Shown: one piece after another, positions 60,977 to 64,000 of the stretch
Position numbering within the stretch: position 1 is the first letter of the stretch
How the letters are laid out: each line of letters starts with the position of its first letter
Assembly (NCBI GenBank): GCA_033816765.1
Contig: CM066297.1
Span: 2,536,573-2,600,572, forward strand
Direction of reading: 5' to 3'
From: Nothopassalora personata
Taxonomy: Eukaryota; Ascomycota; Dothideomycetes; Mycosphaerellales; Mycosphaerellaceae
Length of the DNA stretch: 64,000 bases
Notes under the pieces: model-generated
What the model saw: only the letters and a program-made list of their open reading frames with translations
Databases searched by the model: none
What the model was told of the DNA's origin: nothing
Position numbers and translations under genes: made by a program

Positions 60977-62110
60977 AGATAAAAGGTGCTACGTTATATT
61001 AAATAATACGTACACTACTAACGAAACAAGGCTCTAAGATACGTAAAGTATAGTTACCTATAGTTTAGAATACTACTAATAAAACCATAGGACGAAGTTA
61101 TAATAGACTTTATTACGAAACTCCTACCGTTAAGGGACTAAGTTACGAAATAACTAAATAACATAATACTAGTTATAGTTAATAGACGTATGAAATACGT
61201 ACACTTTATTCCTACATTAGAAACATATAATGTAGAGTAGCTCGGACACCTTATACTAGATAGACTTATCTAATATTACGGATTCCCCTAAGCGTTTATA
61301 ACGGATAGGGATAAGCTATTTACATTAAACTACTAGAAAACACTTATAGGAACAATCGAAATTAAACATAAACTGTTAATAGCATATTATCTAGAAATAG
61401 ACGGATAAACTAAAAGGATAAATTAGACGCTAGAATAACACCTACGACACTACATTAACTACGTATAAGACAACTAGGTTTTATTACTACTAATAGCGTA
61501 GATCGCACTAAACAACTATAAATCGGAGACAACTTTAACGACGCTATTCTATACGAACTTTAGTAAAGATCCTAACCTATTCGGAACACCTAGATCCTAC
61601 CTATAAGCCGAAAGAGCAATCGTAACGACAAATACTCTTAAGGAAGTGAATAAAGAAATACGTAAGGCAATCGAAGATATATAATAAAAATTGTTTTAAT
61701 AACAGTAAGACACGAGAAAAATAGCACCTCTACTAAAAGAGAGGAATAAGGTCTATCTCCTTATAAAAAAACTTAAGAATAAGAAGATAGACTAAGAAAC
61801 TAGATTACGTTAAGGTCGGACCATTTTCTATCGATAAAGTTATAGAACTAGTTAACTACCGCCTACGACTACTAACCGACGCGAAGATCTATCTAGTCTT
61901 CTATATCTCTAAGCTAGAACCCGTAGACGCTAGAACACCCTACTAGGAAAGCTTCTATTTCGAGCCGGAAGTAGAAAACGAATCTAAAGTTAAAAGAATC
62001 CTAGATAAAAAGGGTTAGCGATACCTAGTTAAATAGAAAGGATACGACGATTTAGAAAATACCTAGGAACTAAAACAAAACCTATATAACTATTAGTAGA
62101 AACTCTAGGA
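60977..62110 (+). pseudogene. E1 integrase and Pol C terminus (RIPped)
   Basis: Plus-strand translation shows the integrase core: VIIDFITKLPPLRD near 61090, GFP-stop-AFITDRDKLFT near 61280-61320, YYLEIDG (from YHPETDG) near 61390, and LRHYINYV. The rest leads to a basic C terminus and a chromodomain-like end near 61980-62090 (KRILDKKG...YLVKWKGY pattern with stops). Upstream RT is absent, replaced by the nested elements. Confidence 0.8.
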
Positions 62111-62173
62111 ATACTAAAAAAGGTAGTAGGGGAAGACTAACGTATACGAATATATCAGTTTCCCCTACTAAAG

Positions 62174-62302
62174 TAGCTAAGGTAGGAATCGAACCTACGA
62201 CCTCCCTTCTAAACGGTAAGTATAAGGAAATATTTAAGGGTATAAGCCGAAAAGATTCCTATATAACGCTAGAAAGACGCTCTACTACTAAGCTACTTAA
62301 CC
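62174..62302 (-). tRNA. RIP-altered tRNA-like gene with intron (anticodon AGC, Ala?)
   Basis: On the minus strand: acceptor GGTTAAG pairs with CTTAGCT; D arm GCTT-AGTAGTA-GAGC (canonical AGTGGTA with TG changed to TA); anticodon stem TCTTT pairs with AAGGG; loop begins CTAGC; T arm GTAGG-TTCGATT-CCTAC is perfect. About 55 nt separate the two anticodon-arm halves after position 37, where nuclear tRNA introns sit. The anticodon would be AGC (Ala), or GGC before RIP. It lies in the 3' tail of E1 and is probably dead. Confidence 0.55.
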
Positions 62303-62389
62303 GATTATAAGGATAAAGGGAAACTTATAAAATTATATCCCTTACGGCGCCGAGATAGAGAAATTAATCGTACTATTAATAAAATTAAT

Positions 62390-62830
62390 AGACGACTAAA
62401 CTGTAGGAGACAAGCTAACGGTCGTATCCGTAGCGGGACAATTAATATCCTCGATCTCTCTAGAAGCCTCTATCTTAGCCTCGAGATACTACGCCTTCTT
62501 TCGCGTACGCTCCTCCGCCTAACGAAGTATAGCTTTATCCCGTATTAACCGCGCTAGGACCTTAGTAAGCTCCTCCTTATCCCTTTTAATTTTCTTCCGA
62601 TATTCTTCGCGAGTCTTATCGAGAGACTCCTAGGAAAGGTTTACGTATTTACGACCGCGACGAACGTACTTAGAATACTAAAGTCGAAAGTTACCCTCTA
62701 TCGCAATATAAGGAAGGCTATTTAAGAAATAATAGTTATAAGTAAGATCGACGGGACGCCCGTGTTTATTAATTTCTTTCGTAAGACGAAGACGATTCTT
62801 AGAAGAAGAAGAAGATATTGTTACCCGTAC
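62390..62830 (-). pseudogene. Antisense accessory ORF in the E1 3' tail (RIPped)
   Basis: Opposite to pol there is a nearly open frame of about 145 codons with only four stops, all at positions where W or Q would fit. It starts at a former ATG (now ATA) with a run of Ser, followed by KNRLRLTKEINKHGRPVD. The centre reads YSKYVRRGRKYVNLS, which suggests a C-x2-C-x-RRGRKC motif before RIP, and a Lys/Glu coiled coil follows (KIKRDKEELTKVLARLIRDK). A TATA-like box (TATATAAG on the minus strand, about 62855-62862) precedes it. From memory, short fungal transposon-associated proteins share the RRGRKC plus coiled-coil layout; I cannot check this. Confidence 0.55.
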
Positions 62831-62896
62831 GAAAAAAGGGGATTATATAGCATCTTATATAAGCTTCGGGACGAAGCTAGACTAGAAGGGGGATAG

Positions 62897-63258
62897 TATT
62901 ACGGTTTAGTTTAGACTATACAATTATAGCTAACTATTAGACGCAAATAATTACGTATACTATACGCAATTACTCGCTTACTAGCGACTTAGTAATCTAT
63001 AAGTATAGCGATACTATCTCCTTTATATTTAAGAACGCTAAGAATCCCTTATAGTTTCGATACGTTTAACTTACTATTTAATATTACTATTTAGAATATA
63101 CTATAATCTAACCTCTACCTTACTACTACTTAGTCTTTACAAGATAAGATAGCTACTACTTTATCATTCTTCCTTAACTTCCTATCGGCCCGAGAATAAA
63201 CCCGATTAAGCTTAGTCTTCTAATCTTGTAATATTATTAGGTTATACTAAACCTAATA
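62897..63258 (+). repeat. 3' LTR of element E1 (362 bp)
   Basis: It begins TATTACGGTTTAGTTT and ends AAACCTAATA. It has the same length as the 5' LTR, is preceded by the polypurine tract GAAGGGGGATAG and followed by AGATT (63259-63263). Confidence 0.92.
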
Positions 63259-63263
63259 AGATT

Positions 63264-63689
63264 TAGAGCTATAAGGGAATATCGTAATATATAGTACGCC
63301 TACGACCTCGTAGTAGTAGATAAACTAAATCTTACCTTCTTCTATAGACGTATTACGCGTTGCTTTATATACGTATATACGTTATGCACGGCTTACTAAG
63401 CCGAGCGTAGCTATATGTTATATATAAGAGTTAGCTATAGGCTATCCTTATAAGATCGTAATAAAAAATAGGTAGCTTTAATTAGTTATCTATAGCCTTT
63501 TTATTCTATAGTAATCTTTAGTCTTAAATAGATATATATAATATACTACTAGATTTTAAATTATCTAATATATAGGCCTAAACTAAGTAAATAATTTAAC
63601 TAATTAGCTTACTATAACGCGGTAGTTTATGCCTAAGACTAAATAGGCTAAAGCCTAATTGCACTTAGATTGTAACATTAGGAAGCTAT
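63264..63689. repeat. Old dispersed repeat and AT-rich RIPped DNA
   Basis: 63264-63450 matches 15296-15490 in the same orientation and was the target of E1. The rest to 63689 is TpA-rich with no recognisable content. Confidence 0.7.
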
Positions 63690-64000
63690 GCTCGAGATCG
63701 GGAGAACGCGACCGGGAAAGAAATAGAGGAGACGGGCATTTCAGGATTTCGCTCGGTGCGTACTACGGATAAAACCGGCGCGGCAATTCGAGAATTTTTT
63801 CTTTAGGGCACGACGTAACACTTATCTTACCCGGTGTAAGGCGACAACCCGTGTTACGATACAAGTACAAGACTACCGGGGGCGGCGTACTACCGTAACA
63901 ATATTCGTTGACTCTCTTACGCGAATTTGTGTCCTTTCGAAGAGTTCTTATGTCCGGGTACGCGGGGATTTTCTCTTCATAATTTTGAATTTCGGTCGTG
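63690..64000 (+). mobile_element. 5'-truncated, diverged retroposon copy 3
   Basis: This aligns with about 23728-24045 of retroposon copy 2 in the same orientation (CTCGGTGCGTAC, GTCCGGGTACGCGGGG and others) with many substitutions. The first 380 nt, including the ribozyme, are absent; 5' truncation is typical of target-primed reverse transcription. It runs off the window end. Confidence 0.8.

Larger units (their letters stand above)
44874..63258 (+). mobile_element. Element E1: RIPped Ty3/gypsy shell with nested elements, TSD AGATT
   Basis: Equal 362-bp LTRs (44874-45235, 62897-63258) flanked by AGATT (44869-44873, 63259-63263) bracket 18.4 kb. E1's own sequence is only the left LTR, primer site and start of gag (to 45295), and at the right the integrase end, a 3' tail and the LTR (60977-63258). 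In between lie E2, a reversed LTR fragment, element F and a truncated D copy. E1's protease and RT are missing, so a deletion accompanied the nesting. Its LTR and gag start match element 1. Confidence 0.88.

Overview
The window looks like a transposon graveyard from a filamentous ascomycete (Pezizomycotina). Three things point there. The spliced gene has short introns of 50 and 56 nt with GT..AG ends and fungal-type splice sites. Nearly all mobile elements are Ty3/gypsy LTR retrotransposons, with Ty1/copia remnants. Most of the sequence carries the mark of repeat-induced point mutation (RIP): CpA and TpG are nearly gone, TpA is abundant, CpG is kept, and coding frames are full of TAG/TAA where Trp and Gln codons are expected. 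I cannot place the genus.

Layout from left to right. 1-3251: minus-strand end of a young, unmutated gypsy element (5' LTR, gag, start of pol). 3257-9851: a RIP-degraded copia element on the minus strand, interrupted by a 761-bp retroposon (7723-8483). 9852-14520: the only island of ordinary composition, with a spliced secreted nucleoside hydrolase gene, a small terminal-inverted-repeat element, and a hypothetical gene. 14521-15705: mutated repeats. 15706-22623: gypsy element A (RIPped, TSD TACGC) with an unmutated solo LTR inside. 22900-44840: gypsy element C (RIPped, TSD ATAGC), which contains the second 761-bp retroposon copy (23347-24107), RIPped gypsy D (24545-30857, minus, TSD ATTGC) and the intact gypsy B (35290-42601, TSD ATCGG, LTRs identical by eye). 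44874-63258: gypsy element E1 (TSD AGATT), which encloses a related gag (E2), a reversed LTR fragment, the large three-ORF element F (47559-59379), a truncated D copy (59380-60976) and E1's own integrase, plus a tRNA-like gene and an antisense ORF in its 3' tail. 63264-64000: an old dispersed repeat and a third, 5'-truncated retroposon copy.

Most of the insertions can be peeled off in order using exact target-site duplications (TSDs), so the window is a stratified record. Older layers (copia, A, C, D, E1, E2, F) are RIPped. The youngest (element 1, B, both full-length retroposons, the solo LTR) are not, which suggests RIP stopped acting here before those insertions.

The most interesting signals are these. 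(1) Both full-length 761-bp retroposons begin exactly with a sequence that folds, by hand, into an HDV-like double-pseudoknot ribozyme. (2) Six gypsy elements (1, A, B, C, D and E1, with E2 as a further copy of the E1 type) lack a tRNA-type primer site; each has instead a 7-10 nt match to the complement of its own LTR, the Tf1-type self-priming arrangement. (3) The two intact gag/pol junctions carry an in-phase -1 slippery heptamer GGGAAA(A/T). (4) Element F has an extra third ORF, and the same RIP-proof palindrome precedes each of its three ORFs and lies in both LTRs.
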